Positions 6,273 to 16,119 of a stretch of DNA of 24,187 bases are shown one piece after another; positions within the stretch are counted from its first letter, which is position 1; each line of letters begins with the position of its first letter. A model generated the notes under the pieces. The model was not told the origin of the DNA and made no database searches. It saw only the letters and a program-made list of their open reading frames with translations. This DNA is from Burkholderiaceae bacterium. GTDB taxonomy: Bacteria > Pseudomonadota > Gammaproteobacteria > Burkholderiales > Burkholderiaceae. The translations under genes and the position numbers were made by a program. The stretch spans positions 1-24,187 of the forward strand of contig JAGOEY010000007.1 of the NCBI GenBank assembly GCA_017997515.1. The letters are read 5' to 3'.

Positions 6273-7766
6273 TCAGGTTCCCAGTGTTTTTGCAATAGCC
6301 TGCGCGCACAGGGCCATGAGGCCACCGGGCAGGACACCCAGGATCAGCAGCAAGGCACCGTTGACGGTCAGCACCACCCGCACGTCCATCGGTGCGGACA
6401 CCGTGCTGACGGTAATGGGCGCATCAAAGTACATCACCTTGATCACACGCAGGTAGTAGAACGCCCCTACCAGCGACATCAGCACCGCAAACACAGCCAG
6501 GCCAATGTAGGAAGGCAGACCCGATGCCACCAGGGTTTGCAGCACCGACAGCTTGGCGTAGAAACCCACCAGTGGTGGCAAACCGGCCAGCGACAAAAGG
6601 CACACCGCCATCACACCGGCATACAACGGGCTGCGCTGGTTCAAACCAGCCAAGTCGGAGATTTCTTCGCTCTCAAAACCCTCACGTGCCAGAAGCAGGA
6701 TGATGCCGAACGCAGCCAGCGTGGTGAGCACGTAACTCACGACATAAAACATGGCCGAGCTGTAGGCGTTCTCGAGGGTCAACAAGTCGGCCTTGCCTGC
6801 CACCACACCCGACATCATGGCGAGCAGCACAAAACCCATCTGCGAAATGGTGGAGTAAGCCAGCATACGTTTCAGGTTCTTCTGGGCGATGGCGGCCAAG
6901 TTGCCTATGAGCAAGGAGCCCACCGCCATGATGCCGAGCATCTGCTGCCAGTCGATCGCCAGCGGCAACAAACCCTCCACCAGCAAACGCATCATGATGG
7001 CGAATGCCGCCAGCTTGGGGGCGCCGCCGATCATCAGGGTGATGGCTGTGGGTGCACCTTGGTACACGTCAGGAATCCACATGTGGAACGGCACCACACC
7101 CAGCTTGAATGCCAGACCGGCCACCACAAACACCAAACCAAACACCAGCACCTGGTGGCGGATCTGGCCCGAGTTGATCGCTTTGAACACCTGGCTCACG
7201 TCGAGTGTGCCGGTGGCGCCGTACAACATGGACAGGCCGTACAGCAGGAAACCGCTGGCCATGGCACCCAGCACAAAATACTTCATGGCGGCTTCGGTGG
7301 CGGTGCCGTTGTCACGGCGCAAAGCCACCAGTGCGTAGCTGGACAGAGTCAGCAACTCAAGGCCCAGGTAGATCACCAGGAAGTTGTTGCCGGAGATCAT
7401 GATGAACATGCCCAACAAGGCAAACATGCTCAGCGTGAACATTTCACCGCCGCGCAACATGCCACGGTCACCCGCATAAGGGCGGCCGTACACCAGTGTC
7501 ACCATCACGGCAATGGCCGCAAAACACTTGAGCCAGTTGCCCATGGGGTCGCTGACCACCATGTTGCCAAAACCGTACACGGTGCGGCCACTGTCGGCGT
7601 ACATCACCTGCAGGAAAGCAATGGCACCCAGCGTCAGCAGGGTCAGCACATAGGTGCCGGTGCGGCGCGCACTGGTGACCGTCAGGTCCACCAGCAGAAT
7701 CACACATGCCATCACCAGTAGCACGATTTCGGGGTAGACAGAGATCCAACTGTTTGTATCAATCAT
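6273..7766 (-). CDS. nuoN: NADH-quinone oxidoreductase subunit N
   Basis: The 497-residue antiporter-like subunit of the complex I membrane arm, one of three proton-channel subunits (L, M, N). It is almost entirely hydrophobic, with about 14 predicted membrane helices. Family landmarks include [16 protein letters not shown] (the helix-5 glutamate region), [21 protein letters not shown] and the broken-helix segment [18 protein letters not shown]. Length agrees with the family (about 480-500). It is the last of the 14 complex I genes, 24 bp downstream of nuoM and 24 bp upstream of DUF2818. It starts at ATG 7766 with the usual N-terminal [10 protein letters not shown] motif. Proton translocation by conserved Lys/Glu residues is family knowledge. 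Confidence 0.97.
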   Translation of the reverse strand: MIDTNSWISVYPEIVLLVMACVILLVDLTVTSARRTGTYVLTLLTLGAIAFLQVMYADSGRTVYGFGNMVVSDPMGNWLKCFAAIAVMVTLVYGRPYAGDRGMLRGGEMFTLSMFALLGMFIMISGNNFLVIYLGLELLTLSSYALVALRRDNGTATEAAMKYFVLGAMASGFLLYGLSMLYGATGTLDVSQVFKAINSGQIRHQVLVFGLVFVVAGLAFKLGVVPFHMWIPDVYQGAPTAITLMIGGAPKLAAFAIMMRLLVEGLLPLAIDWQQMLGIMAVGSLLIGNLAAIAQKNLKRMLAYSTISQMGFVLLAMMSGVVAGKADLLTLENAYSSAMFYVVSYVLTTLAAFGIILLLAREGFESEEISDLAGLNQRSPLYAGVMAVCLLSLAGLPPLVGFYAKLSVLQTLVASGLPSYIGLAVFAVLMSLVGAFYYLRVIKVMYFDAPITVSTVSAPMDVRVVLTVNGALLLILGVLPGGLMALCAQAIAKTLGT

Positions 7767-7790
7767 CGCAATTCTCGAATTTCTGTGTGA

Positions 7791-9266
7791 TCAACGCAGT
7801 TTGGACTGGCTGACGTGCTGCAGCAGGTTCGCCACAGAGGCGTCCATCACGTCGGTGAAGGGCTTGGGGTACAGGCCCATGGCCAACACAGCAACCGCCA
7901 GCAAGGACATGACCAGGAATTCACGGCCATTGATGTCCGTAAGCTCCTTGACATGGTCGTTAGCGACCGGGCCAAGGTACACACGTTTGTACATCCACAG
8001 CGTGTAAGCAGCGCCCAGAATCAAGGCGGTTGCAGCCCCCATACCGACCCAGAAGTTGGCCTTGACAGCTCCCAGGATCACCATCCACTCGCCCACAAAA
8101 CCAGCGGTGCCGGGCAAGCCGGCATTGGCCATGGCAAAGAACAAGGCGAACGCGGCAAATTTGGGCATGGTGTTGACCACACCACCGTAGTCGGCAATTT
8201 CACGCGAGTGCACGCGGTCGTACAACACACCAATGGCCAGGAACATGGCGGCAGACACAAAACCGTGCGCAATCATTTGCACAATGCCACCCGACACACC
8301 GAGGTCGTTGAAGATGAAAAAACCGAGGGTGACAAAACCCATGTGGGCCACGGATGAATACGCCACCAGCTTCTTCATGTCCTTCTGCACCAAGGCGACC
8401 AGGCCCACGTAGATCACCGCAATCAGCGACAAGGTGATCATGAGCCAGGCCCATTCACGCGTGGCGTCGGGTGTGATTGGCATGGAGAAACGCAGGAAAC
8501 CATAGGCACCCAGCTTCAGCATGATGGCCGCCAGCACGGCAGAACCACCGGTGGGCGCTTCGACGTGGACGTCTGGCAACCAGGTGTGTACAGGCCACAT
8601 CGGCACCTTGACGGCAAATGCCGCAAAGAAAGCGAAGAACAGCAGGGTTTGCGCGCCCGACGAGAGCGGTAACTTGTGCCAGGTCAGGATGTCGAAGCTG
8701 CCACCCGATTGCACGTAGAGGTAGATCAAGGCCACCAGCATCAGCAAGGAGCCGAGCAGCGTGTACAGGAAGAACTTGAACGCCGCGTAGATCTTGTTCG
8801 GGCCACCCCAAATACCGATGATGAGGTACATCGGAATCAGTGTGGCTTCGAAGAACACGTAGAACAGCAAACCGTCCAGCGCGGTGAACACACCAATCAT
8901 CAGGCCACTCAGCACCAGGAAAGCTGCCATGTACTGGTTGACGCGTTCGGTGATGACTTCCCAGCCAGCGATGACCACCACCACAGTGATAAACGCCGTC
9001 AGTGGTACGAACCAGAACGACAAGCCGTCTACACCCAGGTGGTAATGCGTGTTGAAACGCGCAATCCAGGACACCTTTTCAACGAACTGCATGTCGGCGG
9101 TGCCAACTACAAAGTTCGCCATCAATGGCACGGTGGCCAACAAACCAGCCACGGCACCAATCAGCGCAATCCAGCGGACCACACCAGCGTGTTCATCCCG
9201 GCCAAAAGCCATCAACACGACACCAAAGAAAATCGGTGTCCAGATAGCAAGACTCAACAAGTTCAT
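7791..9266 (-). CDS. nuoM: NADH-quinone oxidoreductase subunit M
   Basis: A 491-residue antiporter-like membrane subunit of complex I. Landmarks are LGVDGLSFWFVPLTAF, the helix-5 EATLIPMYLIIGIWGG segment with its key glutamate, FAVKVPMWPVHTWLPDVHVEAPTGGS (helices 7-8 with the pumping lysine) and KLVAYSSVAHMGFVTLG. About 14 membrane helices are predicted and the length is normal. A good ribosome site (GGGAG, then an A-rich spacer) precedes the ATG at 9266. It is 18 bp from nuoL and 24 bp from nuoN, in the standard L-M-N order. No unusual features were seen. Confidence 0.97.
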   Translation of the reverse strand: MNLLSLAIWTPIFFGVVLMAFGRDEHAGVVRWIALIGAVAGLLATVPLMANFVVGTADMQFVEKVSWIARFNTHYHLGVDGLSFWFVPLTAFITVVVVIAGWEVITERVNQYMAAFLVLSGLMIGVFTALDGLLFYVFFEATLIPMYLIIGIWGGPNKIYAAFKFFLYTLLGSLLMLVALIYLYVQSGGSFDILTWHKLPLSSGAQTLLFFAFFAAFAVKVPMWPVHTWLPDVHVEAPTGGSAVLAAIMLKLGAYGFLRFSMPITPDATREWAWLMITLSLIAVIYVGLVALVQKDMKKLVAYSSVAHMGFVTLGFFIFNDLGVSGGIVQMIAHGFVSAAMFLAIGVLYDRVHSREIADYGGVVNTMPKFAAFALFFAMANAGLPGTAGFVGEWMVILGAVKANFWVGMGAATALILGAAYTLWMYKRVYLGPVANDHVKELTDINGREFLVMSLLAVAVLAMGLYPKPFTDVMDASVANLLQHVSQSKLR

Positions 9267-9284
9267 TTTTGTTTTTCTCCCAGC

Positions 9285-11312
9285 CTACTTGTTCAGCCAC
9301 ACAAAATACGACATCAGCGCAAACACGCCCAGAATCATCGCCAGCGCATAGTGGTACAGGAAACCGGTCTGAACCTTACGCACCAGTGAAGACACCCAGC
9401 GCACGGCCTTCCACGACCCGTTCACCACTGCACCATCAATCACAGCCTGGTCGCCCACCTTCCACAGCCCCGTACCCACAGCACGCGCGCCGCGGGCCAG
9501 CACGTTTTCATTGAACCAGTCGAGGTAGTACTTGTTTTCCAGCAAGGTGTAGATCGGCTGGCATGCGCGTTTGATGGCGGTGGGCACGGCCGGGTTGACC
9601 ATGTACATGTAGTACGAGGTCACCACACCGGCCAGTGCGAGCCAGAACGGCCAGGTCATGAGGCCGTGGATAGCCATCTGCACCGGGCCATGGAAAGCTT
9701 CGGCCAGTTCGTTCATGGCGTGGTGCCGTGCACCGTCCACAAAAATGACGTCTTTGAAGAAATCGCCGAACAGCATGGGGCCAATGGTCATGAAACCGAT
9801 CACCACCGAGGGGATGGCCAGCAACACCAGCGGCACGGTCACCACCCAGGGCGACTCATGGGGCTTTTCGTGGTGGTGGTCACCATGGCCATGGTGGTCG
9901 TCGTGACCGTGGTGTGCATCCGGGTTCTGGTCGTAACGTTCCTTGCCGTGGAACACCAGGAAGTACATACGGAACGAATAAAACGCGGTGATAAACACCC
10001 CTGCCAGGACTGCGTAATACGCAAAACCTGCTGCAGGCAAGTGGCTCTCGTGCACAGCCTCAATGATGCTGTCCTTGGAGTAGAAACCCGAGAACAGCGG
10101 CGTGCCAATCAGGGCCAGCGACCCCAGCAGCGACGTGATCCAGGTGATCGGCATGTACTTGCGTACACCGCCCATCCAGCGGATATCCTGGTTGTGGTGC
10201 ATACCCATGATGACCGAGCCCGCACCCAGGAACAACAAGGCTTTGAAGAATGCATGGGTCATCAGGTGGAACACGGCTACGGAGTAAGCCGACGCCCCCA
10301 AAGCCACAGTCATGTAACCCAGCTGCGACAGTGTGGAGTAAGCCACCACCCGTTTGATGTCGTTCTGGATGATGCCCAGGAAACCCATAAACAGCGCCGT
10401 GATGGCACCAATCACCAGGATGAAATTCAGTGCGGTGTCACTCAACTCGAACAGGGGTGACATACGCGCCACCATAAAGATGCCCGCGGTCACCATGGTG
10501 GCGGCGTGGATCAGTGCCGAGATGGGGGTTGGGCCTTCCATCGAATCGGGCAGCCACACGTGCAGGGGGAACTGGGCGCTCTTGCCCATCGCACCGATGA
10601 ACAGGCAGATACAGATCACGGTGACCAGCATCCAGTCGGTGCCTGGGAAACCCATTTGGGCCAGGTCACCAGCCTTGGCAAAGGTTTCGGTGTAGTTCAG
10701 CGTGCCGGCGTAGGCCGCAATCAAACCGATGCCAAGAATGAAACCAAAGTCACCGACGCGATTCACCAAGAAGGCCTTCATGTTGGCGAAGGTTGCGGAG
10801 GGCTTGTTGTACCAGAAACCAATCAGCAGATAAGACACCAGGCCCACCGCTTCCCAGCCAAAGAACAGCTGCAGCAGGTTGTTGCTCATGACGAGCATCA
10901 GCATCGAAAACGTGAACAGCGAGATGTACGCAAAGAAGCGGTTGTAGCCCTCGTCTTCTTCCATGTAGCCGATGGTGTAGATGTGCACCATGAGCGACAC
11001 AAACGTCACCACCACCATCATCATGGCCGTGAGGCTGTCCACCAGGAAGCCGACTTCCATCTTGAGGTCACCAACGACCATCCATGTGTACAGGGTCTCG
11101 TTGAAGTGGGCACCGTCCAGCGCCACACTCTTGAGTGTCATCGCCGACAGGATAAAAGCGACCAACACACCCAGAATGGTCAAGGTGTGGCTGAGTCGGC
11201 GACCGATCCAGTTGCCGCCAAAAGACGTACCCAGGATACCGGCCAGCAGGGCACCGGCCAGCGGTGCCATGGGCACGGCCAGCAGGGTTGAAGCAGAAAG
11301 CGTTGCGCTCAT
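9285..11312 (-). CDS. nuoL: NADH-quinone oxidoreductase subunit L
   Basis: A 675-residue distal proton-pumping subunit of complex I. The antiporter core carries VDSLTAMMMVVVTFVSLMVHIYTIGYM, FFGWEAVGLVSYLLIGFWY (helix-5 Glu), GKSAQFPLHVWLPDSMEGPTPISALIHAATMV and KRVVAYSTLSQLGYM. The C-terminal part forms the long lateral helix and last membrane helix typical of NuoL. A His-rich cytoplasm- or periplasm-facing loop lies at residues 467-485 (10 histidines in 19 residues; DNA 9858-9914), longer than in E. coli. Start ATG 11312 gives the normal MSATLSASTLLAVPMAPLAGALLAG N-terminus. It lies 15 bp after nuoK. Confidence 0.97.
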   Translation of the reverse strand: MSATLSASTLLAVPMAPLAGALLAGILGTSFGGNWIGRRLSHTLTILGVLVAFILSAMTLKSVALDGAHFNETLYTWMVVGDLKMEVGFLVDSLTAMMMVVVTFVSLMVHIYTIGYMEEDEGYNRFFAYISLFTFSMLMLVMSNNLLQLFFGWEAVGLVSYLLIGFWYNKPSATFANMKAFLVNRVGDFGFILGIGLIAAYAGTLNYTETFAKAGDLAQMGFPGTDWMLVTVICICLFIGAMGKSAQFPLHVWLPDSMEGPTPISALIHAATMVTAGIFMVARMSPLFELSDTALNFILVIGAITALFMGFLGIIQNDIKRVVAYSTLSQLGYMTVALGASAYSVAVFHLMTHAFFKALLFLGAGSVIMGMHHNQDIRWMGGVRKYMPITWITSLLGSLALIGTPLFSGFYSKDSIIEAVHESHLPAAGFAYYAVLAGVFITAFYSFRMYFLVFHGKERYDQNPDAHHGHDDHHGHGDHHHEKPHESPWVVTVPLVLLAIPSVVIGFMTIGPMLFGDFFKDVIFVDGARHHAMNELAEAFHGPVQMAIHGLMTWPFWLALAGVVTSYYMYMVNPAVPTAIKRACQPIYTLLENKYYLDWFNENVLARGARAVGTGLWKVGDQAVIDGAVVNGSWKAVRWVSSLVRKVQTGFLYHYALAMILGVFALMSYFVWLNK

Positions 11313-11327
11313 CGTTGTTATCTCGTT

Positions 11328-11636
11328 CTAGCCTTTGAGCGTGTTGAGCTCATCCACACTGATGCTGGACCTGTTGCGGAACAGCAGAACCAGGATGGCC
11401 AGACCAATCGCAGATTCGGCCGCCGCCACCGTCAGGATGAAGAACACGAATACCTGACCATGCATGTCGTTCAGGTAGTAGGAAAACGCCACAAAGTTCA
11501 TGTTGACTGCCAGCAGCATCAGTTCGATGGCCATCAGCAACACAATGATGTTTTTGCGGTTCAGGAAGATCCCTACGATCGACAGCGCGAACAACATGGC
11601 GCCCAGCGAAAGAAAGTGTCCAAGGGTCAGCATCAT
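11328..11636 (-). CDS. nuoK: NADH-quinone oxidoreductase subunit K
   Basis: A 102-residue membrane subunit (MrpC-like) with three helices. The two conserved membrane glutamates are present: E38 in [13 protein letters not shown] and E74 in [11 protein letters not shown], which form part of the central proton path in the family. Two adjacent ATGs exist (11636 and 11633); the first is preferred because the GGAGG ribosome site inside the end of nuoJ is 7 bases upstream of it. It overlaps the nuoJ stop by 4 bp (ATGA), so translation is probably coupled. Length matches the family (about 100). Confidence 0.97.
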   Translation of the reverse strand: MMLTLGHFLSLGAMLFALSIVGIFLNRKNIIVLLMAIELMLLAVNMNFVAFSYYLNDMHGQVFVFFILTVAAAESAIGLAILVLLFRNRSSISVDELNTLKG

Positions 11637-12286
11637 GGTTTGGCCTCCTCGGCAGGGGCTGGTGGTGCGGGTGCAACGGCAGGCTGGGTCGCAGGAAGCT
11701 TCACAACCTGCATACGGTCCCGGGCACGGACATTCACTTGCTGCGACGGGTCGATGGAACGGCTGTCCTTGCGGCGGCGCAAAGTGAGTGCAATGGCCGC
11801 AATGATGGCCACCAGCAAGATCACCGCAGCGATTTCCAGCGGATAGAGGTACTGTGTGTAGAGCAAGGTGCCCAGCTGCATCGTGTTGGAGTCTGCAGCA
11901 CCGACAGGCGGCACAACCAGCGACGCAGCTTTGACTGGCTCACGGAAGCCGCCCATCAACACGTAGGACATTTCCAGAGCAATCACCACCCCGATGACTG
12001 CAGCCAACGGGAAATGCCGCCAGAAACCCTGCCGCAGGCCTTCCATGTTGAGGTTGATCATCATCACCACAAACAGGAACAGCACCATCACGGCACCGAG
12101 GTAGACCAGCACCAGCACAATGGCCAGAAATTCGGCACGCAGCAGCAGCCAGATGCCGGACGCCTGCGAAAACGCGAGCATCAGAAACAACACGGCATGC
12201 ACCGGGTTGCGCGCAGTGATCACCCGGAATGCCGAGAACAGCAGTACGAGTGAGAACAGGTAGAAGAAACCAGTCTTGGCGTCCAT
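11633..12286 (-). CDS. nuoJ: NADH-quinone oxidoreductase subunit J
   Basis: A 217-residue membrane subunit with five predicted helices. The conserved motif [25 protein letters not shown] and [28 protein letters not shown] includes the helix-3 region whose bending is coupled to quinone reduction in other complex I enzymes. After the last helix ([23 protein letters not shown]) there is a 50-residue polar tail ending in an Ala/Pro-rich segment, common in betaproteobacteria. It overlaps nuoK by 4 bp and lies 35 bp after nuoI, one of the larger gaps in the operon. Confidence 0.96.
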   Translation of the reverse strand: MDAKTGFFYLFSLVLLFSAFRVITARNPVHAVLFLMLAFSQASGIWLLLRAEFLAIVLVLVYLGAVMVLFLFVVMMINLNMEGLRQGFWRHFPLAAVIGVVIALEMSYVLMGGFREPVKAASLVVPPVGAADSNTMQLGTLLYTQYLYPLEIAAVILLVAIIAAIALTLRRRKDSRSIDPSQQVNVRARDRMQVVKLPATQPAVAPAPPAPAEEAKP

Positions 12287-12321
12287 GAATATTGTCTTGT
12301 GGTACGTCGTCTGAACGTGGT

Positions 12322-12831
12322 TTAACGGTATTTCGCGTCAGCCGCCTTGTTGGCCGCGATCTCTTTTTCGTAGCGGTCACCGACAGCCAGCAACATGTCT
12401 TTGGTGAAGTACAGGTCACCACGTTTTTCACCGTGGTATTCGAGGATGTGGGTTTCCACGATCGAATCGACCGGGCAACTTTCTTCACAGAACCCGCAGA
12501 AGATGCACTTCGTCAGGTCAATGTCGTAACGCGTCGTGCGGCGGGAGCCGTCATCGCGCACATCGGACTCGATGGTGATGGCAACGGCCGGGCACACGGC
12601 CTCACACAGCTTGCAAGCGATGCAGCGTTCTTCACCGTTGTCATAACGGCGCAGTGCGTGCAGGCCCCGGAAGCGTGGCGACAGCGGCGTCTTTTCCTCA
12701 GGGAACTGGACGGTGATCTTGCGACGGAAAGCGTAACGGCCCGTCAAGGCCATACCCTTGAACAACTCCGTGAGCATGAAGCTCTTGAAGAAGTCCTTGA
12801 GTGAAAAGTTGGAAGCGGTAGCAGTAGTCAT
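12322..12831 (-). CDS. nuoI: NADH-quinone oxidoreductase subunit I (2 x 4Fe-4S ferredoxin-like)
   Basis: A 169-residue peripheral subunit carrying the N6a and N6b [4Fe-4S] clusters that pass electrons from NuoG toward NuoB. Both ferredoxin motifs are complete: C70-x2-C73-x2-C76-x3-C80-P and C109-x2-C112-x2-C115-x3-C119-P. The N-terminal amphipathic helix ([19 protein letters not shown]) anchors it to the membrane arm in homologues. The frame stays open upstream to 13113, but that stretch overlaps nuoH; the ATG at 12831 (MTTATASNF) matches the family N-terminus and leaves a 14-bp gap to nuoH. Length is normal. Confidence 0.97.
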   Translation of the reverse strand: MTTATASNFSLKDFFKSFMLTELFKGMALTGRYAFRRKITVQFPEEKTPLSPRFRGLHALRRYDNGEERCIACKLCEAVCPAVAITIESDVRDDGSRRTTRYDIDLTKCIFCGFCEESCPVDSIVETHILEYHGEKRGDLYFTKDMLLAVGDRYEKEIAANKAADAKYR

Positions 12832-12845
12832 CGTGTGTGCTTCCC

Positions 12846-13922
12846 TTAGTGCCAGATATTCCAGGGCGTGTGCATCCAGCCGCCTACAACCAGCAGCCAC
12901 ACCAGCGTGACAGGAATAAAGATCTTCCAGCCCAAACGCATGATCTGGTCGTACCGGAAACGGGGAAATGTGCCGCGAATCCAGATGAACAGGGACAGAA
13001 CAAAGAAGGTCTTGAGACCCAGCCAGATCCAGCCAGGGATGAAGTCCAGGAAGGCCACGGGTGACAACCAGCCGCCCAGAAACATCAGCGCAGCCAGGAT
13101 GGCGATCAGCCACATGCTGGCGTATTCGGCCAGGAAGAAGATGGCAAAACCCATGCCCGAATATTCGACCATGTGACCGGCCACAATTTCGGCTTCACCT
13201 TCCACCACGTCGAAGGGGTGGCGGTTGGTCTCGGCCACACCCGAGATCACGTACACCACAAAAATCGGCAGCAACGGCAGCCAGTTCCAGGACAGGAAAT
13301 TCAGGCCCATGTTGGCCCCCATTCCTTTGGCCTGCCCTGCCACCACATCGCCCAAGTGCAGGCTGCCCGTCACCATGATGACCACCACGAGGCAGAAACC
13401 CATGGCAATTTCGTAGCTGACCATTTGTGCGGAAGCCCGCAGCGCGCCCAGAAAAGCGTATTTGGAGTTGGAGGCCCAGCCCGCGATGATCACGCCGTAC
13501 ACCTCGATCGAGGTGATCGCCATGATCAGCAACAGGCCTGCATTCACGTTGGCCAAGATCACATCCGGACCGAAGGGCACCGCCACCCAGGCAGCCAGTG
13601 CCGGCATGATGGCCATGATAGGACCCAGGCGGAACAGCCCACTGCTCGCGGCAGAGGGGTTGATGATTTCCTTGGTCAGCAACTTGAGCGCATCGGCAAT
13701 CGGTTGCAGCAAACCCAATGGGCCCACGCGGTTGGGGCCGTGGCGCACCTGGATCCAGCCCAGCAGCTTGCGCTCCCACAGGGTGGCATACGCAACAGCA
13801 CCCATCAGCGGCGCCAACACCAAGATGATCTTGAGCAGATTCCAGATGACGGGCCAGCCTGCAGCGGTCCACCATGTGCCCATAAACAGGCCCAGGCCAA
13901 AATTGTAGAAAGCGTCAATCAT
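12846..13922 (-). CDS. nuoH: NADH-quinone oxidoreductase subunit H
   Basis: A 358-residue membrane subunit that, with NuoB and NuoD, forms the quinone entry channel. Diagnostic segments are [36 protein letters not shown], the [22 protein letters not shown] loop rich in conserved acidic residues, and [12 protein letters not shown]. About eight membrane helices are predicted. It is somewhat longer than E. coli NuoH (325), mainly in the N-terminal region before the first conserved helix. Start ATG at 13922 overlaps the nuoG stop by 4 bp (ATGA). Confidence 0.97.
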   Translation of the reverse strand: MIDAFYNFGLGLFMGTWWTAAGWPVIWNLLKIILVLAPLMGAVAYATLWERKLLGWIQVRHGPNRVGPLGLLQPIADALKLLTKEIINPSAASSGLFRLGPIMAIMPALAAWVAVPFGPDVILANVNAGLLLIMAITSIEVYGVIIAGWASNSKYAFLGALRASAQMVSYEIAMGFCLVVVIMVTGSLHLGDVVAGQAKGMGANMGLNFLSWNWLPLLPIFVVYVISGVAETNRHPFDVVEGEAEIVAGHMVEYSGMGFAIFFLAEYASMWLIAILAALMFLGGWLSPVAFLDFIPGWIWLGLKTFFVLSLFIWIRGTFPRFRYDQIMRLGWKIFIPVTLVWLLVVGGWMHTPWNIWH

Positions 13923-16102
13923 GCCGCCACCTCTTCCATCTTGGCACCTGCAAATACACCACCGGCTGCCTGACGCGCATCGGCCGTCAGTTGCAGCGAG
14001 GGTGCCCGGCGCACCAGACCATCCAGCGCGTAGATGGATGCCACCACTGGTACGGCAGCCGTTGAATCGGACTCTGCCGACAACTTCACACCAGCGGAAA
14101 CGGCGTTGTTCAGGCGGTCGGCAGACACATGGGTTGCACCTGCTGTCTGCTCGCGGCCCACATGGGCAAGAACCTCTTGCGAAGACTCGAATTCGAAGCC
14201 TTGCAAACCGAGCAGATTGCCCAGCACCCGCAGCACCTTCCAGGCGGGACGGGTGTCACCGAGGGGTTTCACCACCGCGTGGAAGCTCTGGATACGCCCT
14301 TCGGCATTCACAAAAGTACCCGACGTTTCGGTAAACGGTGCGATAGGCAGCAAAACATCGCTGCAATCGAGATTGGCCTTGAACGGGCTGAACGTGACCA
14401 CCATGCCGACACCAGCCAACGCAGCATCAAGGCCCGCACCTGCGGCAGAGTCTTGTGCAGGCTCGTTGTTGAGCAAAAACACGGCCTTGAGCCCACCGGA
14501 CAACATCTGCCCGGCGTGGGCACCACCGGCACCCGGCACAGCACCCGCCCATTGCGCGCCCACCGTATTGGCAGCCTCGGTCAGGTAACCCACACTGGCA
14601 CCCGTCTGGGCACCAATCCACTGGGCCACTGCCAGCAGTTGCGACGCCTGGGCGTGGTGCGCCGCAGCGTTCCCCAGCAGAACCGCCTTGCGGTCACCAC
14701 CCAACAGGGATTTGGCCATGGCTTGGGCCACATCGGTCACGTTGCCTTGGGCAGGTGCGTCCACGCCCTTCTCAGCGGCAATGGCTACAGCCACGTCAGC
14801 CAAGGCCTGGAGCCACTCCCCCGCAGGGGCCAGTTGCACTTGCGCCAGGGCGATGGCCCATGCGCTGCGTGAAGCCAGCTCCACTTCAGAATTGATAGCA
14901 CTCACCGCACAACCCTTGCGCGCTGCCTGCCGAATACGCTGTGCAAACAGCGGATGGTCCTTGCGCAGGTTCGATCCGACGACGAGCACACGCTGCAGCT
15001 GCGACAGCGACGCAATCGACGTGCCCAGCCAGCGGATGCCAGCAGACGCCGTGAAGTCGGCATTACGCAGGCGGTAGTCAATGTTTTCGCTGCCCAGGCC
15101 GCGCACCAGGGCGCCGGCAAGGTACAACTCTTCTACCGTGCTGTGGGGGCTGACCAGTGCACCAATGGTGTTTGCACCATGGTCGGCCTTGATCTGCTTC
15201 ACGCCGTTGGCGACGTATTCCAGTGCGGTTTGCCAGTCCACCGTCTTCCAAGCGCCGCCTTGCTTGAGCATGGGCTGGGTCAGACGTTCGCTGCTGTTCA
15301 GCGCTTCGTACGAGAAACGGTCACGGTCGGCAATCCAGCATTCGTTGACGGCTTCGTTTTCCAGCGGAACCACACGCATGACCTGGTTGTTCTTGACCTG
15401 GATGATCAGGTTGGCACCCGACGAATCATGGGGTGCGACCGACTTGCGGCGCGACAGCTCCCAGGTGCGGGCCTGGTAACGGAAAGGTTTGCTGGTCAGT
15501 GCACCGACGGGGCAGATGTCGATCATGTTGCCCGACAGTTCCGAGTCAATCGTGTCGCCCAACACCGTGGTGATTTCGGAATGTTCACCGCGGTGAATCA
15601 TGCCCAGCTCCATCACGCCGGCCACTTCCTGGCCAAAACGTACGCAGCGGGTGCAGTGGATACAACGGCTCATTTCCTGCATGGAAATCAGCGGCCCCAC
15701 ATCCTTGACGGGCACCACGCGCTTTTCTTCTTCGTAGCGCGAGGAAGAACCACCGTAACCCACGGCCAAATCTTGCAACTGGCATTCACCGCCCTGGTCG
15801 CAGATCGGGCAATCCAACGGGTGGTTGATGAGCAAAAACTCCATCACCGACTGCTGGGCCTTGATGGCTTTTTCGCTCTTGGTGCGCACGATCATGCCCT
15901 GCGTCACGGGGGTGGCGCAGGCGGGCATGGGCTTGGGGGCTTTTTCCACGTCCACCAGGCACATGCGGCAGTTGGCGGCGATGGAAAGTTTCTTGTGGTA
16001 GCAGAAATGGGGGATGTAGGTGCCCGCTTTTTCGGCCGCATGCATCACCATGCTGCCTTCGAGCACTTCCACTTTCTGACCGTCGAGTTCTATTTCAACC
16101 AT
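13919..16102 (-). CDS. nuoG: NADH-quinone oxidoreductase subunit G
   Basis: A 727-residue peripheral subunit carrying iron-sulfur clusters of the NADH arm. Ligands are visible for N1b (C34, C45, C48, C62), N5 (H94, C98, C101, C107) and N4 (C147, C150, C153, C197). A molybdopterin-oxidoreductase-like domain follows but without cofactor function, as in the family. The extra N7 cluster of E. coli and Thermus is absent: the position of its first three cysteines reads [12 protein letters not shown] (residues 221-232) and the fourth reads IADRDRF. The protein is shorter than E. coli NuoG (about 910) and more like the mitochondrial type. It overlaps nuoH by 4 bp and lies 17 bp after nuoF. Confidence 0.97.
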   Translation of the reverse strand: MVEIELDGQKVEVLEGSMVMHAAEKAGTYIPHFCYHKKLSIAANCRMCLVDVEKAPKPMPACATPVTQGMIVRTKSEKAIKAQQSVMEFLLINHPLDCPICDQGGECQLQDLAVGYGGSSSRYEEEKRVVPVKDVGPLISMQEMSRCIHCTRCVRFGQEVAGVMELGMIHRGEHSEITTVLGDTIDSELSGNMIDICPVGALTSKPFRYQARTWELSRRKSVAPHDSSGANLIIQVKNNQVMRVVPLENEAVNECWIADRDRFSYEALNSSERLTQPMLKQGGAWKTVDWQTALEYVANGVKQIKADHGANTIGALVSPHSTVEELYLAGALVRGLGSENIDYRLRNADFTASAGIRWLGTSIASLSQLQRVLVVGSNLRKDHPLFAQRIRQAARKGCAVSAINSEVELASRSAWAIALAQVQLAPAGEWLQALADVAVAIAAEKGVDAPAQGNVTDVAQAMAKSLLGGDRKAVLLGNAAAHHAQASQLLAVAQWIGAQTGASVGYLTEAANTVGAQWAGAVPGAGGAHAGQMLSGGLKAVFLLNNEPAQDSAAGAGLDAALAGVGMVVTFSPFKANLDCSDVLLPIAPFTETSGTFVNAEGRIQSFHAVVKPLGDTRPAWKVLRVLGNLLGLQGFEFESSQEVLAHVGREQTAGATHVSADRLNNAVSAGVKLSAESDSTAAVPVVASIYALDGLVRRAPSLQLTADARQAAGGVFAGAKMEEVAA

Positions 16103-16119
16103 ATGTTTTGTTCTCGCGA

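Noticed and set aside
6537..7721. 394-codon open frame on the plus strand, antisense to nuoN
   Set aside because: Its translation is His/Gln-rich low-complexity sequence without any family motif; it mirrors the codon bias of nuoN. The minus-strand frame is clearly nuoN.
9858..9914. Simple-sequence tract at the His-rich NuoL loop as a possible contingency repeat
   Set aside because: The codons vary and the units are irregular; there is no long perfect tandem array that would slip readily, so it is treated as coding low complexity only.
12832..13113. Upstream extension of the nuoI frame
   Set aside because: It lies inside nuoH in another frame, and the known NuoI N-terminus starts at 12831.
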